DNA from: Fumia sp045121595
GTDB taxonomy: Bacteria > Bacillota > Clostridia > Oscillospirales > Ruminococcaceae
Direction: 5' to 3'
NCBI GenBank assembly: GCA_045121595.1
Contig: JBGVGI010000063.1
Coordinates: 1-41,021, forward strand
DNA: 41,021 nucleotides
A program made the translations under genes and the position numbers. The notes beneath the pieces are model-generated. The model had not been told where the DNA came from. It worked only from the letters and a program-made list of their open reading frames with translations, and searched no databases. The first letter of the stretch is position 1; each line of letters begins with the position of its first letter. Shown here one piece after another: positions 7,936-16,248 of the stretch.

Positions 7936-9063
7936 CGCATCAGCAGGGTTTAGTTTTGACGCTTTTACTGCAGGGTACACTCCAAACAACACTCCCATAA
8001 AAACTGAAAAGCCAATGGTTATTATTATAAATTTAAAATTCACAATAAATCCTGTACCGACAATAATTGAAGCTATAAGCCCCAAAAATGCCCCCAAAAA
8101 AGCACCAATAAGTCCACCCTTTAACGAAAGAGTAAAGGCTTCGAGCATAAACTCTTTCACTATTCTTTTATTTGACGCACCTATTGATTTTTTGATGCCG
8201 ATTTCTTTGGTGCGCTCGTTTACTGCGGTAAGCATAACAGTCATTATGAGCAGTCCTGCTACGATAAGACTTATTCCCGCAATAGCTCCTAAAATTACCG
8301 TTATGCCGTCTAAAATCACGTTGAACTCGTTTTTGTATCCGCTTAAATTATCAATTCTTAAGCCTTTTTTAAGATTGCCGAGATTATTTAAAATCTCGGC
8401 TTTTGCTTTCTCCTCATCTTCCCCTTGTTTAAGTCTTACAGCAATCTGGTCAAACTTATCATTCATGGTGAGAGTTTGCTTCGTGGTATAGGGAAGATAG
8501 ATAATCGACGGGATATAATTCCCCATCATCCCCTGAACGATACTTCCCCCTGTTTTCGCAACCCCTTTTATTTCAAAGGTAACGGGAGCACCGTTTAAAA
8601 TAACGTCTATCTCTCTCCCCACCACGTTACTTCTGTTGTAGTTTTTTAAAGCAAAAGCTTCATCGACAACACAGACCTGACTTTCTTTTTTTACGTCTTC
8701 TCTGTCAATAAGACTGCCGTGCAAAGTTTTGAGTGAAAAAACCTCATTTGCATTATAGTCAACTCCCATTATAACAATTTTTTCTTTTTCACCACGTGCT
8801 TTCACTTCGGTAATGCTAAAAGTAAGCGGGGTTACGTTCAAAACGTCTTTTGATGATTTTAAAACTGCCAGAACTTCTTTAGAAAGAGTTTTATCCGTTT
8901 CATTTTTATTCGTAACGGAAATACCGTTAACACCAACACTGTCAAGCTCACGGTTTATAGCTACCTTGCCGATATCGCTTACAGCACCCGTTATCACAAC
9001 TGAAAAAGTCCCGATACAAATTCCTAAAACTGTCAGAGTTTTCCGAAGCTTCTTCTTTATCAT
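7921..9063 (-). CDS. ABC transporter permease, MacB/FtsX type
   Basis: The 380-residue protein has one N-terminal membrane segment (about 9-30), an extracytoplasmic MacB-like core (about 35-240), and three C-terminal membrane segments. The FtsX-domain motif KEIGIKKSIGA follows the second membrane segment and the tail ends NPADALRYE, both typical of MacB permeases. Such proteins work by mechanotransmission with a separate ATPase and an adaptor. The adaptor is encoded directly upstream with a 4-bp overlap, but no ATP-binding protein is in the window. Confidence 0.85.
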   Translation of the reverse strand: MIKKKLRKTLTVLGICIGTFSVVITGAVSDIGKVAINRELDSVGVNGISVTNKNETDKTLSKEVLAVLKSSKDVLNVTPLTFSITEVKARGEKEKIVIMGVDYNANEVFSLKTLHGSLIDREDVKKESQVCVVDEAFALKNYNRSNVVGREIDVILNGAPVTFEIKGVAKTGGSIVQGMMGNYIPSIIYLPYTTKQTLTMNDKFDQIAVRLKQGEDEEKAKAEILNNLGNLKKGLRIDNLSGYKNEFNVILDGITVILGAIAGISLIVAGLLIMTVMLTAVNERTKEIGIKKSIGASNKRIVKEFMLEAFTLSLKGGLIGAFLGAFLGLIASIIVGTGFIVNFKFIIITIGFSVFMGVLFGVYPAVKASKLNPADALRYE

Positions 9064-10019
9064 TTAAGCCTCACTTTCTGTAAATCGCAGAGTTCTGTAT
9101 CGGAAAGAATAACCATATCGTCTGCGTTTATACCGCTTGTTATTTCTACTGAGGTCATAAATTCCTCACCCGTTTCAACTAACCTTTTGTGTGCCTTACC
9201 ATAGTTATACACAAATACGTATTCTTCCCCGTTTTCGTTTTTGAAAACCGCCTCATACGGCAAAACTGTAACTTCTCTTTCTTTAGCCACGGGGATTTCA
9301 CCTTTTACAGTGTACCCTGCCTTTAAACCTTTGTAATTTTTATCAATATTCGCAACAACGTCAATAACTGTACTGTAATTCATCCCCGAAAGGCGTTGAT
9401 ACGCAGTAGGTGACACATCAGTAACATTACAGGAAAAAACCTTGTCACGAAGAGCATTGGCAGTAAATAAAATTTCAGCGTTTTCCGTAATTTTTTCCAC
9501 GTCGTTTTCCGAAACAAAAAATCTCGCTCTTAATTTATCGGTTGAAGAAACCACTGCCGCAGTGCTTTTTGGCAAAGTCATATTACCGCTTGTCATCGCA
9601 ACGCTTGTGACAACACCACTTGCGGTACTTACTACCTCAGTCGGAAAAACCCCCGAGTTTAAAAGACTTTCAAGGTCAAGATTTTTTATGAGGGTCAGCA
9701 TTTCTTTCGGTATTATATCACTGTAGTTTGAAGCAAGCTTCAAAAGTGCATCCTTGGTAGCGTTTATATCAACGGTTGCCAATACGTCACCAATGTCTAC
9801 CCTTTCACCCGTTTCCACCATTACTTCTTTCGGTATAATCGGAAAATCAACGGTAATATCTCTTTTTTTCTGTTCTTCCAAAATTCCTGTTACGGTAATG
9901 GTTTCGGTAAATTTCATAGTTTTTGGATTTACTACCGAAACTTTTTCTTCCTTTGGGCTTAAAATCATACTCGTAATCAGAATACCCGCTAAAGAAAAGA
10001 TAAGTATATATTTTCTCAA
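9060..10019 (-). CDS. Efflux periplasmic-adaptor-type (HlyD/MacA-like) membrane fusion protein
   Basis: A single N-terminal membrane anchor (about residues 4-21) is followed by a half-lipoyl/barrel-sandwich region (VETGERVDIGDVLATVD, about 72-88), a short hairpin, the second half-lipoyl strand (about 130-150) and beta-barrel domains. At 319 residues it is short, with a reduced helical hairpin, as expected for Gram-positive adaptors. The start is TTG at 10019 behind GGGGGAG. It overlaps the permease by ATGA, so the two products surely work together. Substrate unknown. Confidence 0.8.
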   Translation of the reverse strand: MRKYILIFSLAGILITSMILSPKEEKVSVVNPKTMKFTETITVTGILEEQKKRDITVDFPIIPKEVMVETGERVDIGDVLATVDINATKDALLKLASNYSDIIPKEMLTLIKNLDLESLLNSGVFPTEVVSTASGVVTSVAMTSGNMTLPKSTAAVVSSTDKLRARFFVSENDVEKITENAEILFTANALRDKVFSCNVTDVSPTAYQRLSGMNYSTVIDVVANIDKNYKGLKAGYTVKGEIPVAKEREVTVLPYEAVFKNENGEEYVFVYNYGKAHKRLVETGEEFMTSVEITSGINADDMVILSDTELCDLQKVRLK

Positions 10020-10071
10020 AAAATCTCCCCCTTTTCAATATTATCTTGCCTTCAAAAGCTTAAAATATAAT

Positions 10072-10107
10072 GAAAAAACCGATAAAGTTTTTAAAACTTT
10101 ATCGGTT
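10072..10107 (-). terminator. Terminator of iscS-iscU-mnmA
   Basis: AACCGATAAAGTTTT pairs with the matching arm at 10093-10107 and ends in six T on the minus strand, separating mnmA from the adaptor gene. Confidence 0.8.
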
Positions 10108-10111
10108 AATT

Positions 10112-11134
10112 TTATTCTATAAATCCTCCGCCTAAGGTGACGTTTTTATCGTAAAATACTGCGGACTGACCTTTTGCAGGAGCTTTCTGCGGAGTTTCAA
10201 AAATTGCCTTAAGTTTGCCTTCTTCAAAATGTACTGTACAAGGAACGTCGTTTGCCCTTGAACGGATTTTAACAGTTGCCTTCATACCGTCTTTAATACT
10301 GTTTTCATAGGTCATTGCGATATCGGAAACGGTGATTTCATTTTCATAGGCGTCTTTTTCGTCAGCAAGATAAATTCTACCTGTTTCAGGCTCGATTTTC
10401 TTTACGAAAACAGGTCTGCCAAGTGCAATACCGAGGCGTTTTCTCTGCCCTACAGTATAGTGGATAATACCCTTATGCTTTCCACAGGGAACACCCTCAG
10501 GTGAGATAAACTCTCCCTCATCAGGGCAACCAAAATTCGTTTTGATATACCCCGCATAATCATTATCGGGAATAAAGCAAATTTCCTGACTGTCAGGCTT
10601 TTTAGCACAACTTAATCCGATTTTTTCGGCAATTTCCCTTACCTCTGTTTTTGGAATTTCGGCAAGTGGGAAGATGAGCCTTGAAAGAATGCTCTGTGGT
10701 AATCTGTAAAGCATATAGGACTGGTCTCTTTCTAAGACTTCGCCTTTGCAAAGATAAGTCACATCGTCTTTTTTAACAAGTTTTGCATAATGCCCCGTTG
10801 CAACGCACTCTATACCGAGCTCGTCTGCCGTATCAATAAGTCCCTTGAATTTCACAAGCGGATTACAGATAATACAAGGGTTTGGCGTTCTTCCGCTTAA
10901 ATATTCCTTTGCAAAGTTTGAAACTACTATTTCTTCAAACTCTTTTTGCATATCCTTAACTACAAGCGGAATACCCATTTCCTCGGCAGCACGTCTGGCA
11001 TCACTTACAGTTTCATCGTGCACGGGTGACATTTTCAAGACGACGGCACTGACGTCGTACCCTGCTTCCTTCAAAAGATGGACACAGACAGAACTGTCAA
11101 CGCCACCGCTTAAAGCAACTAAAACTTTCTTCAT
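10112..11134 (-). CDS. mnmA: tRNA-specific 2-thiouridylase
   Basis: MnmA adds sulfur to U34 of tRNA-Lys, -Glu and -Gln. The PP-loop ATP motif SGGVDSS lies at residues 9-15, the sulfur-relay cysteines are Cys90 (in NPCIICN) and Cys186 (in SQEICF), and the VGQRKxLG motif introduces the C-terminal barrel. The 340-residue length is normal. Of two adjacent ATG codons the second (11134) is better spaced from AAGGTG. It is the last gene of iscS-iscU-mnmA; the cysteine desulfurase presumably supplies the persulfide. Confidence 0.94.
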   Translation of the reverse strand: MKKVLVALSGGVDSSVCVHLLKEAGYDVSAVVLKMSPVHDETVSDARRAAEEMGIPLVVKDMQKEFEEIVVSNFAKEYLSGRTPNPCIICNPLVKFKGLIDTADELGIECVATGHYAKLVKKDDVTYLCKGEVLERDQSYMLYRLPQSILSRLIFPLAEIPKTEVREIAEKIGLSCAKKPDSQEICFIPDNDYAGYIKTNFGCPDEGEFISPEGVPCGKHKGIIHYTVGQRKRLGIALGRPVFVKKIEPETGRIYLADEKDAYENEITVSDIAMTYENSIKDGMKATVKIRSRANDVPCTVHFEEGKLKAIFETPQKAPAKGQSAVFYDKNVTLGGGFIE

Positions 11135-11143
11135 CATATCACC

Positions 11144-11575
11144 TTAATGACAGTGACAAGCGTCACATTCTTCGTGAATTTCACCGACAATGGGAGTAGG
11201 ATCTATTCCCTGACGGCGGTAGTAATCGGCAATTGCAGATTTTATAGCCTGTTCTGCAAGTACCGAACAATGAAGCTTAACGGGAGGAAGTCCGTCGAGT
11301 GCTTCCACAACCGCTTTATTTGTAAGCTTCAAAGCCTCATCAATCGGCTGACCTTTGATTAAATCCGTTGCCATTGAGCTTGTCGCAATAGCGGCACCGC
11401 AACCAAAAGTCAAAAATTTAACGTCAACGATAATATTGTTTTCAACCTTAATATATATTTTCATAATGTCGCCACATTTCTGGTTGCCGACTTCTCCGAT
11501 GCCGTTTGCATCGGCAAGTTCACCGACATTATGAGGATTTGCAAAATGCTCCATTACTTTGGGGCTGTACATCAT
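11144..11575 (-). CDS. iscU: Iron-sulfur cluster scaffold protein, IscU/NifU N-terminal type
   Basis: The scaffold on which Fe-S clusters are assembled. Cluster ligands Cys34 (QKCGD, with Asp36), Cys59 (FGCGAA) and Cys103 (KLHCSVL) are in place. The tail ends in a Cys/His-rich ECDACHCH not needed for the fold. The start is the ATG at 11575, two bases after the iscS stop, behind AAAGGAG located in the iscS end; the frame stays open upstream but without a ribosome site. Confidence 0.93.
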   Translation of the reverse strand: MMYSPKVMEHFANPHNVGELADANGIGEVGNQKCGDIMKIYIKVENNIIVDVKFLTFGCGAAIATSSMATDLIKGQPIDEALKLTNKAVVEALDGLPPVKLHCSVLAEQAIKSAIADYYRRQGIDPTPIVGEIHEECDACHCH

Positions 11576-11577
11576 AA

Positions 11578-12750
11578 TTATTCTCCTTTCATCATCTGCT
11601 GCCATACGGGGGACATTGCTCTCAATCTTTCTACTACTTCAGGCACTGTTTTGAGAACGTAGTCAACTTCTTCTTCGGTGTTGTATTTACCAAGACTTAA
11701 CCTTAAAGACCCGTGAGCAATTCCGTGTTCAAGACCGATTGCCAGTAAAACGTGTGACGGGTCAAGTGATCCCGAAGTACAAGCAGAACCCGATGATGCC
11801 GAAATACCATTCATATCAAGAAGCAGGAGTAAACCTTCGCCCTCAATTCCCTCAAAGGAGATATTTACGTTTGTGCAAAGACGATTTTCTCTGCCACCGT
11901 TTAAGCGTGTATACGGAATTTTCAAAAGTCCGTCGATAAGCTTGTCCCTTAAAACCAAAAGTTTTTCTGCTTTTTCTTCTAAGTTTTTGTGAGCTTCTTC
12001 GATAGCTACGCCTAAAGCTACAATTGAGGCTAAATTCTCTGTTCCACCTCTTTTATTGTTTTCCTGCGCGCCACCGTCCAGAAGATTATCTACTGCAACA
12101 CCGCGTCTTACATACAATGCGCCGACACCTTTTGGTGCGTGAATTTTATGTCCCGACAGAGAAAGTAAGTCAATATTCTCTTTTACTACGTCAATTCTTA
12201 CGTTCCCTATTGCCTGAACGGCATCTGTATGGAACAAAACTCCCTTTTCACGGCAGATTTTTCCTATTTCAGAAATCGGTTGAATTGTGCCGATTTCGTT
12301 ATTTGCATACATTATCGACACAAGTGCTGTGTCATCTCTTATTGCGTTTTTGACATCAATAGGATTTACATACCCGTTATTATCTACCGGAATATAAGTT
12401 ACTTCAAAGCCTTCTCTTTCAAGAGATTTACAAGTGTGAAGTACTGCGTGATGTTCAAAAACCGAAGTTATAATATGTTTTTTACCTTTTTTAAAAAGTC
12501 TTTTGGCAACCCCTTTGATTGCCCAGTTATCGGATTCCGTTCCGCATCCTGTGAAATATATTTCATTTGGATTTGCATTAATTGCTTTTGCCACCTTTTC
12601 TCTTGCTTTGTCGATGGCAATATGAGCTTCCCTGCCCATTTCATAGATACTTGACGGATTTCCGTAATATTCTGTAAGGTACGGCACCATAGCTTCAAAA
12701 ACTTCATTTGAAATCTTAGTTGTCGCACTGTTATCAAGATATACTTTCAT
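11578..12750 (-). CDS. iscS: Cysteine desulfurase
   Basis: A PLP enzyme that takes sulfur from cysteine for Fe-S clusters and tRNA thiolation. The N-terminus YLDNSATT, the PLP lysine Lys202 in SGHKIHAPKG and the persulfide cysteine Cys324 in SSGSACTSG are present; 390 residues is normal for group I enzymes. The start at 12750 is set by GGAGG six to ten bases upstream. No Rrf2/IscR regulator gene accompanies it. Confidence 0.94.
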   Translation of the reverse strand: MKVYLDNSATTKISNEVFEAMVPYLTEYYGNPSSIYEMGREAHIAIDKAREKVAKAINANPNEIYFTGCGTESDNWAIKGVAKRLFKKGKKHIITSVFEHHAVLHTCKSLEREGFEVTYIPVDNNGYVNPIDVKNAIRDDTALVSIMYANNEIGTIQPISEIGKICREKGVLFHTDAVQAIGNVRIDVVKENIDLLSLSGHKIHAPKGVGALYVRRGVAVDNLLDGGAQENNKRGGTENLASIVALGVAIEEAHKNLEEKAEKLLVLRDKLIDGLLKIPYTRLNGGRENRLCTNVNISFEGIEGEGLLLLLDMNGISASSGSACTSGSLDPSHVLLAIGLEHGIAHGSLRLSLGKYNTEEEVDYVLKTVPEVVERLRAMSPVWQQMMKGE

Positions 12751-12794
12751 ATATTCAATACCTCCATAGTGGGTATGTAATTCCTTGTAATTCA

Positions 12795-12823
12795 ATTGTA
12801 TACTATATCAGTATAAATTGCAA
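12795..12823 (-). promoter_or_regulatory. Promoter of iscS-iscU-mnmA
   Basis: On the minus strand TTGCAA (12818-12823) and TACAAT (12795-12800) are 17 bp apart. Confidence 0.6.
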
Positions 12824-12831
12824 TACCTTTT

Positions 12832-13275
12832 TTAAATATTTTTAAATTTCATACTTTCTTTTACTGCCATCTCGTCGCAACGCTCGTTTTCAGGGTGTCC
12901 CGCATGGCCTTTTACCCACACGTAGGTCATCTTGTGCTTTTCGATTTCAGAAAGCAGTTTTTCCCATAAATCAGGATTCAGCGCCTTATCTTTTTTGTTA
13001 CGCATCCAGTTGTTTTCTTTCCACTTATATACCCACTCTTGTGTTATCGCATCAATTATATATTTCGAGTCACTTATAAGGGTCACTTCACAAGAGTATT
13101 TCAAGGCAGAAAGCCCCTCGATAACGGCAGTAAGCTCCATACGGTTGTTGGTAGTTTCTGCCTCACCGCCACAAAGCTCTTTTATATGACCTTCACATTC
13201 TAAAATAGCGCCCCAACCACCGGGACCTGGATTACCACTACAAGCGCCGTCTGTATATAAATTAACTTTTTTCAT
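12832..13275 (-). CDS. rnhA: Ribonuclease HI
   Basis: Degrades RNA in RNA-DNA hybrids. The catalytic set Asp9, Glu47, Asp69 and Asp134, with His124 in the flexible loop (VKGHAGHPENERCD), is complete. The 147-residue length and the basic handle region around 85-98 match the E. coli type. Confidence 0.95.
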   Translation of the reverse strand: MKKVNLYTDGACSGNPGPGGWGAILECEGHIKELCGGEAETTNNRMELTAVIEGLSALKYSCEVTLISDSKYIIDAITQEWVYKWKENNWMRNKKDKALNPDLWEKLLSEIEKHKMTYVWVKGHAGHPENERCDEMAVKESMKFKNI

Positions 13276-13307
13276 AATAAAATCCCCATCAAATAATTTA
13301 TATATTT

Positions 13308-13336
13308 AGTATATACCATTTTAAGGTAAAATACAA
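13308..13336 (-). promoter_or_regulatory. Promoter of rnhA
   Basis: TTGTAT (13331-13336) and TATACT (13308-13313) on the minus strand are 17 bp apart. Confidence 0.5.
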
Positions 13337-13374
13337 GAAAATTCCCGACCTTAAATTTCAAGCCGGGAATTTTC
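13337..13374 (-). terminator. Terminator of the PnuC-like/propeller operon
   Basis: An 11-bp perfect stem (13337-13347 with 13364-13374) downstream of the Asp-box protein gene. The T run is interrupted, so termination may be partial. Confidence 0.6.
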
Positions 13375-13393
13375 TATATATATATCTTTTTCT

Positions 13394-14512
13394 TTACCAG
13401 GTGGGAGTATAGTGTTCTTCGTCTGTTACAAGTTCGCTGAGTTTAAATTTACGTATTCTCATACGGCATAAATTAGTACCATCCTTGCCGCTTCCTGCAT
13501 GGTAAGCAATCAAAACGCTCTTATCCCTGGTTTCATATATACTTGCATAAGAAAAACCACTTTCTTCGTCGTCTTCAAATACAATAGGTTCTGAGAATGT
13601 TTCACCGTCATCACAACTGAGTGCATAGGCAAAACGTGTTCTGAGTCCTGTAACAAAACCTACCTCACGTCTGCCGTTATAAATAGGGATAGGATTCCAT
13701 ACTACAAAGATTCGTCCGTCACTTAAATATTTTGCAGAAAGTGGGGACGGAGGTGCAGTAAAAGGGGATGGCAATGGTGGTGTCCAAGTGTATCCACCAT
13801 CACTTGAGAAGCATTCGTACTGTCTTGCAGAATCGTTACGGATGAAGCACCAGAGTCTGCCGTCTTTAAGTTCCAAAAGTCCCGGTTCCTGAACGCCGAC
13901 AACGAGTCCGCGTGACAACGGAGGAGTCACACCTTCGGTAATCGGTTTGAAGGTATATCCGTCATCATCGGAAGCATAAATGAAAAGTGTCTGTGGTCCT
14001 GCATCGCAGATACATCCGCGTCCATCCGCTCTTACACCATGTACGGGATTGACAGACACAGCTAAAGGTACTAAGATGCGTCCGTTTTTAAGGCGTATAA
14101 CTCTGTCATTATTGATAACTGTGTATCCGTGTTCGGGTGAACACAAAACAGGATTTTTAAACGTCTTTCCCTCATCATCAGAACGGAGCATATGAATCGT
14201 GCAGTCATATTCGTCTTTTCTGAAAATAAAAAGGCCGATATCACCGTTCTTCATTCTCATAAGTGATGCCACACCGATGGTATCGGCACCAAGTTCTTTA
14301 CAGGTAATGATAGTAAAAGGCTCACCAAAAGTTTCACCATCGTCTTTTGAAATCATACCGCAAATGTCAGCGCTGTCCTGATCTGCCCCACCGGAAGCAA
14401 AAGAGGTATAAGCGAATAAAAGATCCCCGTTTTTAAGATAAAAGAAGTCACCGGGTGAATTACGGCGATTTTCGGAAATCGGCGCTACGTCCATAATAAT
14501 TTTGCCTGTCAT
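13394..14512 (-). CDS. Sialidase-superfamily (Asp-box/BNR) beta-propeller protein
   Basis: The 372-residue protein has five Asp-box turns of the form S-x-D-x-G-x-T-F/W (SKDDGETF, SDDEGKTF, SDDDGYTF, SSDGGYTW, SCDDGETF), spaced as in a six-bladed sialidase-type propeller. It lacks a clear FRIP motif at the N-terminus (it reads NRRNSPG), so sialic acid may not be the substrate. There is no signal peptide. Its start codon overlaps the stop of the PnuC-like gene (ATGA), and AGGGAG precedes it. An AraC-type regulator is divergent. I would call it a probable glycoside hydrolase of unknown specificity. Confidence 0.75.
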   Translation of the reverse strand: MTGKIIMDVAPISENRRNSPGDFFYLKNGDLLFAYTSFASGGADQDSADICGMISKDDGETFGEPFTIITCKELGADTIGVASLMRMKNGDIGLFIFRKDEYDCTIHMLRSDDEGKTFKNPVLCSPEHGYTVINNDRVIRLKNGRILVPLAVSVNPVHGVRADGRGCICDAGPQTLFIYASDDDGYTFKPITEGVTPPLSRGLVVGVQEPGLLELKDGRLWCFIRNDSARQYECFSSDGGYTWTPPLPSPFTAPPSPLSAKYLSDGRIFVVWNPIPIYNGRREVGFVTGLRTRFAYALSCDDGETFSEPIVFEDDEESGFSYASIYETRDKSVLIAYHAGSGKDGTNLCRMRIRKFKLSELVTDEEHYTPTW

Positions 14513-15186
14513 TTTAATTTCTCCCTTTGCTTTTTAATTGTTATTTTCATATTTTTCATTGCTATTAATCTGCATATAAGCGAGTAGATATTAAAAATAA
14601 AGTATGTACTCTGTGCCTTATTATCAAGCATCAAAGCAAATGATAATATCAAATCAACAACACCTGTCAATATTGAAACCGGAACATATTCGGCATATGC
14701 GAGCATACAAAGAAACGTCCCCAATATTCCTAATATAGAAATGAAAACATCCAAAAACTGATGCTTTGAATCGGTTTTTGAAAGAAAGAATGCAATAACA
14801 AGCCATACTGCCACGATAACCAAAAGCCCAAGAATTATCTGCTTTTTGGTAAGCGAGCGGAATACCGTTGAATTGTTTTCCGACGGACGCCGTTTCCACA
14901 TAAAGTAGGATATCACCTGCATAACAAATGAAAAAAGTACCGCATATATTGCCGAAACGTAAAGATGCGAGCGAAAATAATAAAAAGCGTAAAGCAAAGC
15001 GTTTACGGCTCCTACCACAAATGCATATCTGCTGAGTTTTGACTGAAACATCCAGACAAAAAGTGAAATATAAAGTGGCAGTATGTTTAAAAATAATTGT
15101 TTGAAAACAATTGCGGTTACTGTAATTCCGATAGCTGTAATCGCCATCAGAATTGGCAGATAGTCTCTTTTTTTAGCTTTTTCCAT
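14509..15186 (-). CDS. PnuC-like membrane transporter
   Basis: The 225-residue protein has about seven membrane segments. The stretch with NALLYAFYYFRSHLY and, a segment later, SYFMWKRR resembles the core of the PnuC family, which moves nicotinamide riboside or related vitamins by facilitated diffusion. The start is ATG 15186 behind GGAGGA; a TTG four codons earlier overlaps that site. It is co-transcribed with the Asp-box protein, an unusual partner for a vitamin transporter, so the substrate may be a nucleoside-like or sugar compound. Family call is moderate. Confidence 0.65.
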   Translation of the reverse strand: MEKAKKRDYLPILMAITAIGITVTAIVFKQLFLNILPLYISLFVWMFQSKLSRYAFVVGAVNALLYAFYYFRSHLYVSAIYAVLFSFVMQVISYFMWKRRPSENNSTVFRSLTKKQIILGLLVIVAVWLVIAFFLSKTDSKHQFLDVFISILGILGTFLCMLAYAEYVPVSILTGVVDLILSFALMLDNKAQSTYFIFNIYSLICRLIAMKNMKITIKKQREKLK

Positions 15187-15296
15187 AATATCCTCCAAAG
15201 TTTTTCTCTAGGACCTATGATAACAAAACTACTTTTGCAAAACAATAGATATGTCTGCCGTTTGGAAAAATAAATGTCCGTTTTCGCAAATATCTC

Positions 15297-15325
15297 TTTA
15301 CATACTCCACTCTTTATTTTATAAT
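15297..15325 (+). promoter_or_regulatory. Promoter of the AraC-type regulator gene
   Basis: TTTACA (15297-15302) and TATAAT (15320-15325) are 17 bp apart. Confidence 0.6.
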
Positions 15326-15353
15326 AAAAATATAAGTTTCAGGAAGTGATAAA

Positions 15354-16205
15354 ATGGCTGTTGAATCAATAAATTATCATAACTACAGTATAAATATCGA
15401 AAACGCAAAGATAACAATCTTGTTTAATGCCGATAATACAGAAATAAAAAGTTCGCTCTGGGATAATTTTCACACCCATATGAACATCGAAATTTTTTCG
15501 TGTTTTTCCGGAGAAGCAGTTATCGAGACTGAAAACGGACCTTTAAATCTCCATACAGGTGATATTGCGATTATCCCTCCCGATTTTATGCATTATCTCA
15601 GTTTCCCCAAAAACTGCACAAATTGTAAAAGCATTGCCATTCTCATTACAAAAAGAAACTGCAAACACCATTTTGACCTTTTTAAAAAATTATCAAATCT
15701 TATTTCATACAGAAAGGCAACCCTTATACCCGGTCACCCTTTATCCGAAATTATCGCAGAGCTCCCTGATAAAAGAAAAGATGATGCCTACCTTGAAACT
15801 CTCAATATAGCTTTGCTTTTAGCAGAAATATCCGATAAGCTCGGTGATTACAAAAACGAAGAAAAAGAAACGTCTGAGTATGATATCGGTAGCCTTTTGT
15901 CACTCGAATATATTATTGAAAATGATTTTATGCATAATATCACCGTAAAAGAAGTAGCGGACAGACTTTTTATGAGTGAACGACAACTTGCAAGAATTAT
16001 CAAAAAACGATACAATACCTCTTTGCATCAGATTTTAATTGATAGACAGATAACAGCTGCCGAAAAACTTCTTATGCAAACTGAAATTCCCATAACGTCT
16101 GTTGCCCAGAAAGTAGGTTTCGGCTCAGTATCAGGATTTTACAGAGCCTTCCACAAAAAGCACGAATTAACCCCCGCAGAATACCGACAACAGTTCAAAA
16201 AATAA
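15354..16205 (+). CDS. AraC-family transcriptional regulator
   Basis: The 283-residue protein has an N-terminal cupin-like sensor (about 30-110, with HTHMNIEIF and HTGDIAIIPP) and a C-terminal pair of helix-turn-helix motifs (about 185-280) ending in the AraC signature VAQKVGFGSVSGFYRAFHKK...PAEYR. It is divergent from the PnuC-like/Asp-box operon across a 167-bp gap and most likely controls it in response to a sugar or related ligand. AGGAAGTG precedes the ATG. Confidence 0.88.
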   Translation: MAVESINYHNYSINIENAKITILFNADNTEIKSSLWDNFHTHMNIEIFSCFSGEAVIETENGPLNLHTGDIAIIPPDFMHYLSFPKNCTNCKSIAILITKRNCKHHFDLFKKLSNLISYRKATLIPGHPLSEIIAELPDKRKDDAYLETLNIALLLAEISDKLGDYKNEEKETSEYDIGSLLSLEYIIENDFMHNITVKEVADRLFMSERQLARIIKKRYNTSLHQILIDRQITAAEKLLMQTEIPITSVAQKVGFGSVSGFYRAFHKKHELTPAEYRQQFKK

Positions 16206-16235
16206 AAAAGCCCCGTGAAACTCACGGGGCTTTTA
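16206..16235. terminator. Bidirectional terminator
   Basis: AAAAGCCCCGTGA pairs with TCACGGGGCTTTT between the convergent araC-type and purine permease genes. Confidence 0.85.
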
Positions 16236-16248
16236 AAATCAGTTAAGA

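Noticed and set aside
13394..14512. Call as a true sialidase (GH33)
   Set aside because: Asp boxes alone do not define sialidases; the FRIP motif and a clear Arg triad were not found, and no sialic acid catabolic genes are nearby.
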